Of a stretch of 64,000 bases of DNA, positions 45,063 through 55,349 are shown piece after piece. This DNA is from Pediococcus stilesii (GTDB taxonomy: Bacteria; Bacillota; Bacilli; Lactobacillales; Lactobacillaceae), in the NCBI RefSeq assembly GCF_001437075.1, contig NZ_JQBX01000009.1:1-64000 (forward strand), read 5' to 3'. The notes beneath the pieces were generated by a model. That model did not search any database and was not told where the DNA came from. It saw only the letters and a list, made by a program, of their open reading frames with translations. Both the position numbers and the translations under genes were made by a program. Numbering within the stretch: position 1 is the first letter of the stretch; every line of letters starts with the position of its first letter.

Positions 45063-45216
45063 TAGCGACAGTCCTTGAAATATTCTTTCAAGACCCAACG
45101 GTTATCGCAGAAGGTACGCTAACCATTTCGGCGGATCATCCTTTCACTGGGCTTCATCGGATCCTTCATCCTCTTCCTCAGTTACTTTTAATCTCCGCAA
45201 CCTCTTTTTTAATTTA
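45063..45216 (-). promoter_or_regulatory. Lysine riboswitch (L box)
   Basis: On the minus strand the L-box blocks are in order: GAGGTTGCGG, AGTAACTGAGGAAGAGGATGA, CAGTGAAAGG, GCCGAAATGG, CCGTTGGGTC and GGACTGTCGC. This is the conserved aptamer core. It controls lysC-dapF by termination. Confidence 0.95.
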
Positions 45217-45222
45217 AAACCC

Positions 45223-45250
45223 ATTATACTCGTTCGATCTTAAAATGCAA
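45223..45250 (-). promoter_or_regulatory. Promoter of the lysine riboswitch transcript
   Basis: TTGCAT (45245-45250) and TATAAT (45223-45228) on the minus strand, 16 bases apart. Confidence 0.75.
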
Positions 45251-45320
45251 AAAATAAATTTAATTTATTTCAGTTCTACTATATGCCATTTTAAAAGGCC
45301 AATTCGTTATAAAATCATGC

Positions 45321-45347
45321 TTGACGGACTTAAATTAATATTATAAG
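45321..45347 (+). promoter_or_regulatory. Possible promoter of the lysA-asd operon
   Basis: TTGACG (45321-45326) and TATAAG (45342-45347), spaced only 15 bases. The 156-base stretch shows no riboswitch or T-box on the plus strand. Confidence 0.4.
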
Positions 45348-45382
45348 TTTATGGCAAATTAATTAGATAGCGAGCTGATAAA

Positions 45383-46675
45383 ATGAGTTTATATTCGACA
45401 AATGGTGACAATCAGGTTGTAATCGGCAATCTTCCTGCCACTCAACTGGCCAAAAATTATGGAACTCCACTACAAGTTTACGACGTAGATTCGATTCGCC
45501 AACAGATTCGAGCTTTTAAGAACGAGTTTACAAAAAAAAACATCTCAGGAACAGTCAGTTATGCCTCTAAAGCGTTAAGTATTAAGGCCATCTATCAAAT
45601 CATTGAAGAAGAAAATGCGCATGCCGATGTCGTTTCTGGTGGTGAACTTGCAACCGCAATTGCGGCCGGGTTTCCCGCGCACAATCTGAGTTTTCACGGA
45701 AATAATAAATCCCGTTTTGAATTAGATTACGCAATTAAAAATGGAATTGGAATGGTCATTGTGGATAACTTTCACGAATTAGATCTCTTGGATCAAGTTT
45801 TGAAAGTCAACAATGCCCACGTTAACATTTTAATTCGGGTTACACCGGGAATTTCGGCACATACCCATGAGTACATTCAAACTGGTCAAGCCGACAGTAA
45901 ATTTGGCTTTGATATTCACTCTGGTCAAGCTGATCATGCACTACAAATTGCGTTAGCAAACAAACGAATCAATGTTTTAGGAATTCACGCCCACATCGGG
46001 TCACAAATTTTTGATACGCAGGGGTTCGAATTGGAATCACAAAAACTAATCCATCTCCTTTCCAATTGGGAAGAAAAGTATGATTTTACGGCTCAAATTT
46101 TAAACATTGGTGGTGGATTTGGAATCAAGTATACCAATGGTGATGATCCATTGAAGCCTGAAGCAATTTTAGGTGATGTTTTAGATCATATTCAGCATGA
46201 ATATGATTTGTTACAAAAATCCGTACCGTCAATTTGGATTGAACCTGGTCGCGCCATTGTTGGTCCGGCAGGCTATTCGCTTTACACCATTGGATCTCGA
46301 AAAGATGTTCCTGGTCTACAGCCCTACTTAACGGTTGACGGCGGCATGGGTGACAATCTTCGCCCGGCACTTTACCAAGCGGAGTACGCCGCCGTTTTAG
46401 CCGAAAATCCAAATGCTTCAAATTACGAGACCGTTCATTTAGCTGGTAAATACTGTGAATCTGGAGACATTTTGATTGATCATCTTAAACTCCCCCAAAC
46501 TAAACCTGGTGACACCATCGTAATCTTGGCGACCGGTGCATACGGATACTCAATGGCTAGTAATTATAATCGTAATCCTCGTCCAGCCGTTGTTTTCGTT
46601 GAAAATGGCGAGGCTAAAATGGTGGTCAAAAGAGAAACATTTGCCGATTTAATTCAAAATGATCTTGATTATTAA
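45383..46675 (+). CDS. lysA: Diaminopimelate decarboxylase
   Basis: A 430-residue PLP enzyme that decarboxylates meso-DAP to lysine. PLP Lys63 lies in SYASKALSIKAI. HAHIGSQIFD near 207, the GGGFGIKY phosphate loop near 240 and the CESGDILI active-site loop near 355 are diagnostic. The binding site upstream is weak (GAGCTGA). It opens a seven-gene operon that holds most of the acetylated DAP route, although its reaction is the last. Confidence 0.94.
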   Translation: MSLYSTNGDNQVVIGNLPATQLAKNYGTPLQVYDVDSIRQQIRAFKNEFTKKNISGTVSYASKALSIKAIYQIIEEENAHADVVSGGELATAIAAGFPAHNLSFHGNNKSRFELDYAIKNGIGMVIVDNFHELDLLDQVLKVNNAHVNILIRVTPGISAHTHEYIQTGQADSKFGFDIHSGQADHALQIALANKRINVLGIHAHIGSQIFDTQGFELESQKLIHLLSNWEEKYDFTAQILNIGGGFGIKYTNGDDPLKPEAILGDVLDHIQHEYDLLQKSVPSIWIEPGRAIVGPAGYSLYTIGSRKDVPGLQPYLTVDGGMGDNLRPALYQAEYAAVLAENPNASNYETVHLAGKYCESGDILIDHLKLPQTKPGDTIVILATGAYGYSMASNYNRNPRPAVVFVENGEAKMVVKRETFADLIQNDLDY

Positions 46676-46699
46676 AAAACATGAAGGGAACTAAATCTT

Positions 46700-47410
46700 A
46701 TGAGTAACTTAGACGCACAATCAATTATTCGAACCATCGCAACGTCGAAAAAAAAGACTCCAGCACGTGTTTATGTCTCCGGAGAAGAACTAGACCAATT
46801 GAAAATCCCATCTGAAATTGAGGCTTACCTTTCACCAAGTTTTGGAGTCCTCTTTGGTGATTGGGAAGTGATCGATGCCTTTCTAAAATCGGCGGCTCAG
46901 ATTTCAAATTACCGTGTTGAAAATGACGCCCGTAATTCTGCGGTGCCCCTTCTTGATCTAAAGGAAATTAACGCCCGTATCGAACCCGGAGCCATTATCC
47001 GGGAACAAGTTGTGATTGGTAACAACGCCGTCATCATGATGGGCGCCATTATTAACATCGGAGCAGAAATTGGTGATGAAACCATGATTGATATGGGCGC
47101 GGTACTGGGTGGACGCGCCATCGTCGGAAAAGCTTGTCATATTGGTGCCGGAGCTGTCCTTGCAGGTGTAATTGAGCCAGCTTCTGCCAAACCCGTCACA
47201 ATCGACGATCACGTTTTAGTTGGCGCCAACGCCGTCATTATCGAAGGTGTCCACGTTGGTTATGGAGCCGTTGTTGCGGCGGGAGCAATTGTGACAAAGG
47301 ACGTTCCAGCAAATACCGTAGTGGCCGGCGTCCCTGCACGGGTAATTAAAAACGTTAGTGATGGAACTGCCCAAAAAACAGCATTGGAAGAAAGTCTACG
47401 CAATTTATAA
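46700..47410 (+). CDS. dapH: Tetrahydrodipicolinate N-acetyltransferase
   Basis: A 236-residue left-handed beta-helix acyltransferase with hexapeptide repeats from about 90 to 210 ([22 protein letters not shown] and so on). Its length and the N-terminal 80 residues fit DapH, which acetylates tetrahydrodipicolinate with acetyl-CoA; succinylating DapD is different. The neighbours, an acetyl-DAP aminotransferase and deacetylase, agree. Second gene of the operon. Confidence 0.93.
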   Translation: MSNLDAQSIIRTIATSKKKTPARVYVSGEELDQLKIPSEIEAYLSPSFGVLFGDWEVIDAFLKSAAQISNYRVENDARNSAVPLLDLKEINARIEPGAIIREQVVIGNNAVIMMGAIINIGAEIGDETMIDMGAVLGGRAIVGKACHIGAGAVLAGVIEPASAKPVTIDDHVLVGANAVIIEGVHVGYGAVVAAGAIVTKDVPANTVVAGVPARVIKNVSDGTAQKTALEESLRNL

Positions 47411-47429
47411 AAATAAGGGAGGAACTTGA

Positions 47430-48596
47430 ATGCAAACCAACTTTGATAATTTAGTCCAGATTCGACGTTCTTTTCATCAAATTCCTGAATTAGCTTTGAA
47501 AGAATATGAAACACACGCGTTAATTCTAAAAATCATTAAAAGTTTTCCACAGGACTATCTTGAATTTAAAAATATCGATTCCATGCCAACCGCCCTTTTA
47601 GTCCGAGTTCGTGGTTCAAACCCCCATCGAACAATTGGATATCGGTGTGACATTGATGCACTTCCGGTTACTGAAAACACCGGTTTGAAATTCTCATCCA
47701 CGCATGCTGGGATAATGCATGCTTGTGGACACGATCTTCACATAACCGTTGCCTTAGGAATTTTAAGACACTTTTCCACAAGTCAACCTGCAGATAATTT
47801 AGTGTTCTTCTTTCAGCCAGCCGAAGAAAGTCAAAGTGGTTCCGTATTGGCATTTCAGTCTGGAGCGTTTACTCAAGAATTCCAACCAGATGAATTTTAT
47901 GGTTTACACGATACTCCCCTCTTGGAAGCTGGTACGATTGGCTGTCGGATGGGAACCCTTTTTGCTGGAACAACCGAAGTAAACATTACTTTAAGCGGTA
48001 AAAGTGGTCACGCGGCTTATCCCCAAAACGCACAAGACATGGTCGTTGCGCAAGCGTACCTAATTACTCAACTTCAAAGCATTGTTTCTCGCAACGTCGA
48101 TCCAATTGAAGGTGGAGTATTAACGTTTGGAAAAGTCACCTCTGGAACAATTCGAAATGTAATTGCCGGTCAGGCCGTCATTGAGGGGACCATTCGTGGG
48201 CTAACGCAGGAAATGATTGAATTAATTCAAGAACGGATTCGTGTGATTTGTGCCGGAGTTGCACTGGCCCTCGATTGTAAAATTGATGTCCAACTCAATC
48301 AGGGCGGCTATTTTCCCGTTCAAAATAATTCAGCTTTGACCAAAATCTTTATCAAGTTTATGCGAAATTCAAAAAATATCCGGTTTGAGGAGACGCCACC
48401 CGCAATGACCGGCGAAGACTTTGGCTTTTTATTAAACCAATTTCCGGGGACGATGTTTTGGCTTGGGGTCGGTCCAACAAGCTCATTACATTCCGCAACT
48501 TTTAATCTAAATGAACAAGCAATTCAACCTGGAGTGAACGCCATTATTGCATTTTTAGAAGATCGAATGAGAAAGGAGCACCCGTCAAATGTTTGA
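47430..48596 (+). CDS. dapL: N-acetyldiaminopimelate deacetylase
   Basis: A 388-residue M20 metallopeptidase that removes the acetyl group from N-acetyl-LL-DAP. Metal ligands are in [17 protein letters not shown] and FQPAEES, and the last His in the C-terminal [11 protein letters not shown]. The length and setting fit DapL rather than a general amidohydrolase. It overlaps dapA by eight bases. Start ATG with GGGAGG. Confidence 0.92.
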   Translation: MQTNFDNLVQIRRSFHQIPELALKEYETHALILKIIKSFPQDYLEFKNIDSMPTALLVRVRGSNPHRTIGYRCDIDALPVTENTGLKFSSTHAGIMHACGHDLHITVALGILRHFSTSQPADNLVFFFQPAEESQSGSVLAFQSGAFTQEFQPDEFYGLHDTPLLEAGTIGCRMGTLFAGTTEVNITLSGKSGHAAYPQNAQDMVVAQAYLITQLQSIVSRNVDPIEGGVLTFGKVTSGTIRNVIAGQAVIEGTIRGLTQEMIELIQERIRVICAGVALALDCKIDVQLNQGGYFPVQNNSALTKIFIKFMRNSKNIRFEETPPAMTGEDFGFLLNQFPGTMFWLGVGPTSSLHSATFNLNEQAIQPGVNAIIAFLEDRMRKEHPSNV

Positions 48597-49506
48597 AAAC
48601 GCAGACCTCATTACCGCCATTATCACGCCCTTCGATGAAAAACTACATATCAACTTTGATGCACTAGCAAAACTAACCAATCACCTTCTGGACACAGGGA
48701 GTACGGGATTCGTTATTGGCGGAACTACTGGTGAAACACCTACTCTGACCCACGATGAAAAAATAGAACTATATCAAAGATTTGCTAGCATTGTTAACGG
48801 TCGTGTACCAATTATCGCTGGTACTGGCTCAAATAACACGCTTGAAACGATTAAATTTACAAATGAAGTTGCTCAAATTAAGGGCATCAATGCCGCATTG
48901 GTTGTCGTTCCGTACTATAACAAACCTAATCAACGCGGGATGATTGCTCATTTTAAGGAAATTGCTAGTCACTGTGACATTCCGATCTTTATCTACAATA
49001 TTCCAGGAAGGGTTGGTGTTCAGATGGATAATCAGACCATCCTTCAACTTTCAAAAGTTCCAAATATCATTGGCATTAAGCAGTGTACCAATTTAGAGGA
49101 TCTTAGTTTTCTAATTGAAAACATCCCTTCCAACTTCGCTATTTACACTGGAAATGATGTTGAAACATTGGGGGCTTTGGCACTCGGAGCACAAGGTGTC
49201 ATCTCCGTAGCCAGTCACGTCTACGGTAAACAAATTCGAAAGCTACTTAATTCTTTAAGACAGGGTGACATCACGTTAGCTGGAAATCTTCAACGCTGGC
49301 TAGAGCCCAAAATGAATGCACTCTTCATGTACCCTTCGCCTTCTCCAGTAAAAGCAATTTTAAACGCTCAAGGTTTTAACGTCGGTTCAACTCGACTACC
49401 GATTTTGCCACTTAACCAAGGTGAAATAAAACAGTTAGCCCAACGCCTAGCGGTTGAAAAGCTTTCTTCCATCGCCTTAAATCAAATTGATCAAGAAAGG
49501 AACTGA
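48589..49506 (+). CDS. dapA: 4-hydroxy-tetrahydrodipicolinate synthase
   Basis: A 305-residue TIM-barrel aldolase condensing pyruvate with aspartate semialdehyde. Schiff-base Lys164 lies in GIKQCTN, catalytic Tyr136 in FIYNIPGR and TTGET at 46-50. The YYNKPNQ at 109-115 is conserved. It overlaps dapL by eight bases and is two bases from dapB. The start has AAAGGAG. Confidence 0.94.
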   Translation: MFENADLITAIITPFDEKLHINFDALAKLTNHLLDTGSTGFVIGGTTGETPTLTHDEKIELYQRFASIVNGRVPIIAGTGSNNTLETIKFTNEVAQIKGINAALVVVPYYNKPNQRGMIAHFKEIASHCDIPIFIYNIPGRVGVQMDNQTILQLSKVPNIIGIKQCTNLEDLSFLIENIPSNFAIYTGNDVETLGALALGAQGVISVASHVYGKQIRKLLNSLRQGDITLAGNLQRWLEPKMNALFMYPSPSPVKAILNAQGFNVGSTRLPILPLNQGEIKQLAQRLAVEKLSSIALNQIDQERN

Positions 49507-49508
49507 CA

Positions 49509-50276
49509 ATGAATACTCCAAACAAAACCGTTATTATTGCCGGGATCACGGGTGCCATGGGGCAGCAAGCCGCTGAACTAATTGGCACACTACCCGACTT
49601 CACACTTGTCGGTGGTTTTGCACCCCACGCCACTCCACAAGCTAAACCAAATTTATTGATCACTAATAAAATTGAAGAACTTCCTCCGGCTGATATTTGG
49701 ATCGATTTTACCGTTCCTAGCGTCGTTTTTAAAAATATCCGCTATGCAATTAGTCATGGTTATCATCCGGTTGTTGGAACCACCGGTCTGACAGCTCAAG
49801 AAGTTCTTGAACTACAAGAAATGGCTCTACACGATCATCGTGGTGGCTTGATTGCACCAAACTTTGGTTTATCAGCCGTCTTACTAATGAAATTTGCCAA
49901 GGAAGCTGCCCAATATTTTCCTGACGTTGAAATTATCGAAATGCATCATCCGGGCAAAAAGGACGCCCCTTCTGGAACCGCGATTGCAACCGCAAATGCA
50001 ATTAACGCCAACCGAGACCTTTCCTCGCCCTCTAATAGTACTGAAACCATTGCTGGTGTACGTGGTGGTCAAGTAAATGGGATTCCGATTCATTCAGTTC
50101 GTTTACCAGGATATGTTGCCCATGAACAAGTTTTATTTGGTGCTCCCGGTGAAGCACTCACCATCCGCCAAGATTCATTTGATCGAAAGTCGTTTATGGC
50201 TGGCGTAAAGCTCGCCTGCCAAAAAGTTACCACGTTACAATCACTGGTCGTCGGACTGGAAAATATTTTAGATTAG
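49509..50276 (+). CDS. dapB: 4-hydroxy-tetrahydrodipicolinate reductase
   Basis: A 255-residue NAD(P)H enzyme making tetrahydrodipicolinate. The Rossmann loop GITGAMG is at 12-18, GTTG at 90-93, and the substrate site with HHPGKKDAPSG (His146, His147, Lys150) is intact. Fifth gene of the operon; AAAGGAAC precedes its ATG. Confidence 0.94.
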   Translation: MNTPNKTVIIAGITGAMGQQAAELIGTLPDFTLVGGFAPHATPQAKPNLLITNKIEELPPADIWIDFTVPSVVFKNIRYAISHGYHPVVGTTGLTAQEVLELQEMALHDHRGGLIAPNFGLSAVLLMKFAKEAAQYFPDVEIIEMHHPGKKDAPSGTAIATANAINANRDLSSPSNSTETIAGVRGGQVNGIPIHSVRLPGYVAHEQVLFGAPGEALTIRQDSFDRKSFMAGVKLACQKVTTLQSLVVGLENILD

Positions 50277-50287
50277 GGGAACTGCTC

Positions 50288-51469
50288 ATGCCAGAACTTG
50301 CAACTATTTTACAGAATAAAACTAGACCTGAAATTTCTTCCATTGGTCGATCAGCCATTCGCCAATTTGATCAGGAAATTTCCGATATACCAGGAATTTT
50401 AAAATTAACCCTTGGTGAACCCGATTTAAATACGCCCGACCACATTAAACGAATCATGATTAATGCAATTAATAACAATGAGTCCCACTATGCGCCCTCG
50501 GCAGGGCTTCCAAAATTAAGACATGCTGTTAGCAAGTATTTAGAAGATTCCACCATGGTTAAATATGATCCGCGTTCTGAGGTATTAATTACAATTGGTG
50601 CTACTGAAGCCATCTATGCCACCATGCAAACCATTTTAAGCGCCGGAGACGAGGTAATCATCCCCACCCCAGTCTTTCCGTTGTATACCGCTGTCGCTAC
50701 CACAATTGGAGCGCGACCCATTGAAGTTGATACATCGGCAACTAATTTTTTATTGACTCCCGAAACTTTGAAAGAGGTTTTAAAACGGCATCCTTCGGCT
50801 AAAATGGTAATTCTTAACTATCCAACCAATCCAACTGGTGCAACATATTCACAGTCTCAGTTACGCCAACTGAGTTCAGTTATTCAAGTTTCACAACTTT
50901 TCGTCATGGCCGACGAAATTTATTCTGAACTCTGCTATGGTGATCCGCATTTTTCGATTGCAAGTCTACTACCAGAGCGAACGGTCATAATCAATGGCAT
51001 TTCAAAATCTTACGCAATGACTGGTTATAGAATTGGTTACCTAGCTGGTCCAGCTCCACTGATCAAAGATATCTTAAAGTTGCATGGATTTATGGTAACC
51101 ACCGCTCCAACTAGCATCATGGAAGGTGCAACAGAAGCGCTCCTTCGCGGGCAAAAGGATATCATATCAATGCGCAAAAAGTATCAAATTAGACGTGACT
51201 ATCTAATCCCCGAATTACAAAAACTTGGCTTTAGGACCTCGAACGCTGAAGGCGCGTTTTATCTTTTTGCCAAAATTCCGGATTTTTTAACCCAAGATTC
51301 AACCGCCTTTGCTCTCCAACTTGCCCGTAAAGGAAAATTAGCAATCATCCCCGGTGCTGTATTTGGTCCTGGTGGCGAAGGCTATATTCGTTTTTCATAT
51401 GCAGCATCAATGACTAATCTTCACGAGGCCGTCCAACGCCTTACCAAATTCATTCAGGAGGAAAAATAA
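50288..51469 (+). CDS. patA: N-acetyl-LL-diaminopimelate aminotransferase
   Basis: A 393-residue class I/II PLP aminotransferase. PLP Lys240 lies in GISKSYAMTGYRIGY, NYPTNPTG is at 177-184 and the carboxylate-binding Arg is in YIRFSYA near the end. Alone it could be an aromatic or aspartate aminotransferase; the setting between dapB and asd fixes it as the N-acetyl-2-amino-6-oxopimelate aminotransferase (PatA), in good part an inference from the operon. Confidence 0.9.
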   Translation: MPELATILQNKTRPEISSIGRSAIRQFDQEISDIPGILKLTLGEPDLNTPDHIKRIMINAINNNESHYAPSAGLPKLRHAVSKYLEDSTMVKYDPRSEVLITIGATEAIYATMQTILSAGDEVIIPTPVFPLYTAVATTIGARPIEVDTSATNFLLTPETLKEVLKRHPSAKMVILNYPTNPTGATYSQSQLRQLSSVIQVSQLFVMADEIYSELCYGDPHFSIASLLPERTVIINGISKSYAMTGYRIGYLAGPAPLIKDILKLHGFMVTTAPTSIMEGATEALLRGQKDIISMRKKYQIRRDYLIPELQKLGFRTSNAEGAFYLFAKIPDFLTQDSTAFALQLARKGKLAIIPGAVFGPGGEGYIRFSYAASMTNLHEAVQRLTKFIQEEK

Positions 51470-51470
51470 T

Positions 51471-52520
51471 ATGTCAGCAATTAACGTCGCCATTCTCGGA
51501 GCCACCGGTGCGGTCGGCACCCGTATGATTGAACAACTAGAACAATCTGAAATTAAAATCAATCAGTTAAAGCTTCTGGCTTCTCCACGTTCGGCCGGTA
51601 AAACAAAATCGTTTCGAGGCACAACGTATACCGTGGAGGCCGCAACTCCTGAATCCTTTGTAGACATTGATCTTGTCTTATCTTCAGCCGGTGGCGCGGT
51701 CTCAAAAAAGCTATTGCCTTTTGCCGTAAAAGCCGGCGCAATTTGTATTGACAATACCAGTGCCTTTAGGATGGATCCCAAGGTTCCATTGGTTATTCCC
51801 GAAGTAAATCCTAATGATCTCGATTGGCATCAGGGCATTATTGCCAATCCCAATTGCAGCACCATTCAAATGCTGGTTGCTCTTGCACCTTTAGATCAAA
51901 AATACGGTTTAAGACAGATCGTTGTTTCAACTTATCAAGCCGCATCTGGGGCGGGACAGTCCGCTTGGAATGAACTATTAGATCAAGCCCAACAACATCT
52001 AAACGGAAATCCAGAGACAGCCAGTATTTTACCTGTTAGTGGTGCTCCAAAACATTACCCACTTGCCTTTAATTTATTACCTCAAATTGATGTTTTTGAG
52101 GATGATGGCTATACCCACGAAGAATGGAAGATGATTCATGAGTCCAAAAAGATTCTTCGTCACGATATGGACAATCCAGATCTCAAAGTCACCGCAACTT
52201 GTGTCCGGGTTCCTGTTCCCGTGGGGCATGGTGAATCGATCTACTTTAAGCTAAATCAAAATCCGACCGTAACGGACTTAAAGAAAACATTAGAAGCTGC
52301 GGCAGGCGTAACTTTACAAGATGATCCCGCCAATCAACTTTATCCACAACCAATTACAGCTGAAGGTCAACGTGATACTTTTGTTGGTCGTATTCGACCT
52401 GATTATGAAAATCCTGGTAGTTATAACTTTTGGGTCGTGTCCGACAATCTCCTAAAGGGAGCCGCTTGGAATGCCGTTCAAATTGCGGAAACCTTATTAC
52501 AACGTAATTTATTAGGCTAG
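51471..52520 (+). CDS. asd: Aspartate-semialdehyde dehydrogenase
   Basis: A 349-residue NADP enzyme reducing aspartyl phosphate, the second step of the pathway. GATGAVG is at 10-16, the nucleophile Cys129 in NPNCSTIQ, and the substrate Arg and His occur in CVRVPVPVGHGES. It is one base past patA (stop and start separated by a single base), the last gene of the operon. The start has AGGAGGA. Confidence 0.94.
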   Translation: MSAINVAILGATGAVGTRMIEQLEQSEIKINQLKLLASPRSAGKTKSFRGTTYTVEAATPESFVDIDLVLSSAGGAVSKKLLPFAVKAGAICIDNTSAFRMDPKVPLVIPEVNPNDLDWHQGIIANPNCSTIQMLVALAPLDQKYGLRQIVVSTYQAASGAGQSAWNELLDQAQQHLNGNPETASILPVSGAPKHYPLAFNLLPQIDVFEDDGYTHEEWKMIHESKKILRHDMDNPDLKVTATCVRVPVPVGHGESIYFKLNQNPTVTDLKKTLEAAAGVTLQDDPANQLYPQPITAEGQRDTFVGRIRPDYENPGSYNFWVVSDNLLKGAAWNAVQIAETLLQRNLLG

Positions 52521-52552
52521 TCTCCCTCCAATCGACTTTAATTTAAACATTT

Positions 52553-52609
52553 AAAAACAGCATGAATTGCGACAACCATTACGTTGTCACAGTCCATGCT
52601 GTTTTTTAA
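52553..52609. terminator. Bidirectional terminator after asd
   Basis: AAAACAGCATG and CATGCTGTTTT arms enclose GACAAC/GTTGTC; T and A runs flank both sides. Confidence 0.9.
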
Positions 52610-52658
52610 TAGGCATCCCATTTAGCCCTAAAAATATTTTGGAATAACCCCATTTACA

Positions 52659-55310
52659 CTATTTTTTATACGTTAATTTAATTAAGCTACTGTTCATCGT
52701 TGGAATTAAGAATGCTAAGATTACCAATCCGCTAATTACTCCAATCGCGACTTGCGTCAAGGTTAGCACACCTGCTGGAATCAATGCCGCAAAGGTTCCG
52801 CCAAGAATAATCGCTGCTGAAATAACAACTGTCCCAATTAATCCCGCGGCCTTGACAATTCGGTCACCAGGTTGATCACCATCAAATTCCCGATACTTCA
52901 TCATCAAAAAGATACTGTAGTCAACTCCCAGTGCTACTAGCATCACAAACGTAAAGAATGGCACGTTCCAACCTAAAAGACTTTCGCCTAAAAGAGTGCT
53001 ACTGATAACACGGGTAATTCCAAGTCCGCCAACGTAGGCGAGTAGTAACGAAGCAATGATATAAAATGATTGGAGCACCGAGCGGGTAACAAACATCAGC
53101 GCAATGGTGATTCCGATCAACATAATTGCCGAACTTCGAACAAAATCTTGGTTAGCAATGCTTGAAGTATCCGACGTCTCAGAAGTCTGTCCGCCAATTG
53201 AAACACTGGCATCCTTCAAAGCCGTTCCTTTAATGCTATTAGTAATCATTGTTTCTAAGTTTTCGACTTTTTTAATCGATTTTGCCGTCAGCGGATCCGA
53301 ATCTAACACAACCGTTATTTTAGCAACCTTTTTATTTGAGGAAAGATATACATTCTCTGACTTCTTAAAAGTATCACTCTTCAAAACGGCATCTGGAACG
53401 AACAACGTATTCGACGCTGACGAATCTTGCAATTGTTTTAAATAATCATTGGATTTAGTTAACCCGTCATTTAGTTCACCAATGCTTCCACTTGCAGTTG
53501 CCATTTGCTGTTGTTTAGATTGAAGATCATTGCCCAACGATTGCGCATCACTGCCGATTGTTTGAGTATACTGAGCAATTGCTTGAAGCCGCGATTGCAT
53601 TGAACTCAACGACGCACTTTGTTGGCTGGCTGCTCCGGCCAAAATAGAAATTTGCGTTTGACTTAAAGGCTGTCCCGCAGCGGTCATTTTCTGCTGCAAG
53701 GCAGTTATTAACTGCTCACCGTTCGCTGAATTTCCGCCAGCTGCTTGAATGCTCTTTAGCTCTTCACCAATTAATGTTGCTTTTGCTCCAATATCCTGAA
53801 GCTGGGTGGCATCAAAATTACCCGCCGATAGTCCATTCTGTAGTTCACGAAGACCATCTTGTGCCTTGGCGGTTTGCGATGTTAGTGATTTCAATTGATC
53901 GTTAACGTACAGTTGATCAATTTTCTCTCCACCAGGTTGAGTAACCGACGCAACCGTTTTGATGCCTTTGACGCCTTGAATTTGATTTGTCACATTATCG
54001 ATCACGCGCAAATCGCTTTCGTTATCTAACGTCTGCTTACTCTTAATGTAAATTGTAGTTGGCTCCGCAGTTCCTTTACTAAAGTGCTTTTGAATCGTTT
54101 TGAATCCCTGTTTAGAAGAATAATTAGAAGGAATTTCAACAACAGTATCATAATTTAACTTATTGCTGTACCCAACAATCGCCGGAATCGCTAAAATGCC
54201 AATTATGCCGATTGCCAAGATTGGATTTTTTGCGGAACGACTGGACAACCAGTGCCACAGTCTACTATGGTTGGATTCCGTTGCATTATGACTTGGCCAA
54301 AAAACTCGATTTCCCAAAACAGACATAAAGAATGGATTAACCGTCAATAGAACGGCTAACAAAATTGCGACACCAACTCCAACGCCGGCAGCCGACCGGT
54401 AAATTGAAAACTTGGCTAGCGTTAATGTTAAGAATCCTAGCAAAACGGTACTACCAGAGTAAAGAATGGTTTTCCCAGCAATTTTTATGGAATGCTTAGT
54501 TGCCGTCTCTTTATCCATTCCTTCAATTAGGTCGTTTTTAAACTGGTTATACAATAGAATATTGTAATCCGTTCCAATTCCAAACATCACCACGACCATA
54601 AACACTTCGGTAAAATTGGAAATTGTGAAATTGGTATATTTTGCTAAATTCATCACTGCCGATAATGCAATTATAAATGACAGGCCCACGGTTCCTAATG
54701 AAATTAAAGGAACAATTGGCGAACGGAATACCCAGATTAAAACAATCAAGATGAAGACAATGGCAATCACTTCCGTCTTTTTCAATCCTGCTTCAATTGC
54801 AACGGAAAAATCATCATTTAAAATATCTCCACCTGTAACATACGTCTTAACGCCACTCGTTTTTACGTTTTGAGTCAACTCTTGATTCATTTTCCGAACT
54901 GAATCTCGTTTTCCCACATCAAGTTGGACAATTTGGGTCGTTTTATCATCAGAAATTAACTGCTTTTTAGTCGTTGAACTATCATTGGGGGCTGTAATCC
55001 CCTTAATGTCATACTTATGCTTGTTATTTTTTAATTCATCAATCGTGTGATTAATCTTTGACTGCTGCTTCTCACTCAAAGCTTTATCATCATTATTAAA
55101 TACCACAACAACTTGTCTCGTGTTGCTAATCTTATGACCCCAATCTTTTTGAATCATTTTAGCTACTTGACTCTTTGCCGTCTCTGGAATTTTAGTCTGT
55201 CCTTTGTCTGCTACCAATCCTGAAATATTGGGTAACATTAATATTCCTAAAATTAAAACGGCTAGCCACGCGATTAGCTTAGCAATATTTTGTTTAATAT
55301 ACTTACTCAC
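52659..55310 (-). CDS. MMPL/RND-family membrane exporter
   Basis: An 883-residue transporter of the MMPL type. There is a helix at 10-30, a large outer loop, a block of five to six helices (about 180-370), a second large outer loop (375-680) with Gln/Ser/Ala-rich coiled coil, and a final block of helices (about 705-870). FGIGTDYNILLYNQF and ALGVDYSIFLMMKYRE hold the proton-relay Asp-Tyr pairs. It exports lipids, peptides or drugs. A TetR gene 39 bases upstream in the same operon is likely its repressor. Confidence 0.88.
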   Translation of the reverse strand: MSKYIKQNIAKLIAWLAVLILGILMLPNISGLVADKGQTKIPETAKSQVAKMIQKDWGHKISNTRQVVVVFNNDDKALSEKQQSKINHTIDELKNNKHKYDIKGITAPNDSSTTKKQLISDDKTTQIVQLDVGKRDSVRKMNQELTQNVKTSGVKTYVTGGDILNDDFSVAIEAGLKKTEVIAIVFILIVLIWVFRSPIVPLISLGTVGLSFIIALSAVMNLAKYTNFTISNFTEVFMVVVMFGIGTDYNILLYNQFKNDLIEGMDKETATKHSIKIAGKTILYSGSTVLLGFLTLTLAKFSIYRSAAGVGVGVAILLAVLLTVNPFFMSVLGNRVFWPSHNATESNHSRLWHWLSSRSAKNPILAIGIIGILAIPAIVGYSNKLNYDTVVEIPSNYSSKQGFKTIQKHFSKGTAEPTTIYIKSKQTLDNESDLRVIDNVTNQIQGVKGIKTVASVTQPGGEKIDQLYVNDQLKSLTSQTAKAQDGLRELQNGLSAGNFDATQLQDIGAKATLIGEELKSIQAAGGNSANGEQLITALQQKMTAAGQPLSQTQISILAGAASQQSASLSSMQSRLQAIAQYTQTIGSDAQSLGNDLQSKQQQMATASGSIGELNDGLTKSNDYLKQLQDSSASNTLFVPDAVLKSDTFKKSENVYLSSNKKVAKITVVLDSDPLTAKSIKKVENLETMITNSIKGTALKDASVSIGGQTSETSDTSSIANQDFVRSSAIMLIGITIALMFVTRSVLQSFYIIASLLLAYVGGLGITRVISSTLLGESLLGWNVPFFTFVMLVALGVDYSIFLMMKYREFDGDQPGDRIVKAAGLIGTVVISAAIILGGTFAALIPAGVLTLTQVAIGVISGLVILAFLIPTMNSSLIKLTYKK

Positions 55311-55349
55311 TTTACTCTCTTCTCTCTTACATTAATGAATAATTATTGT

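Noticed and set aside
53104-53445. A 113-codon plus-strand frame inside the MMPL gene
   Set aside because: Opposite-strand shadow of a clear membrane transporter; no start signals.
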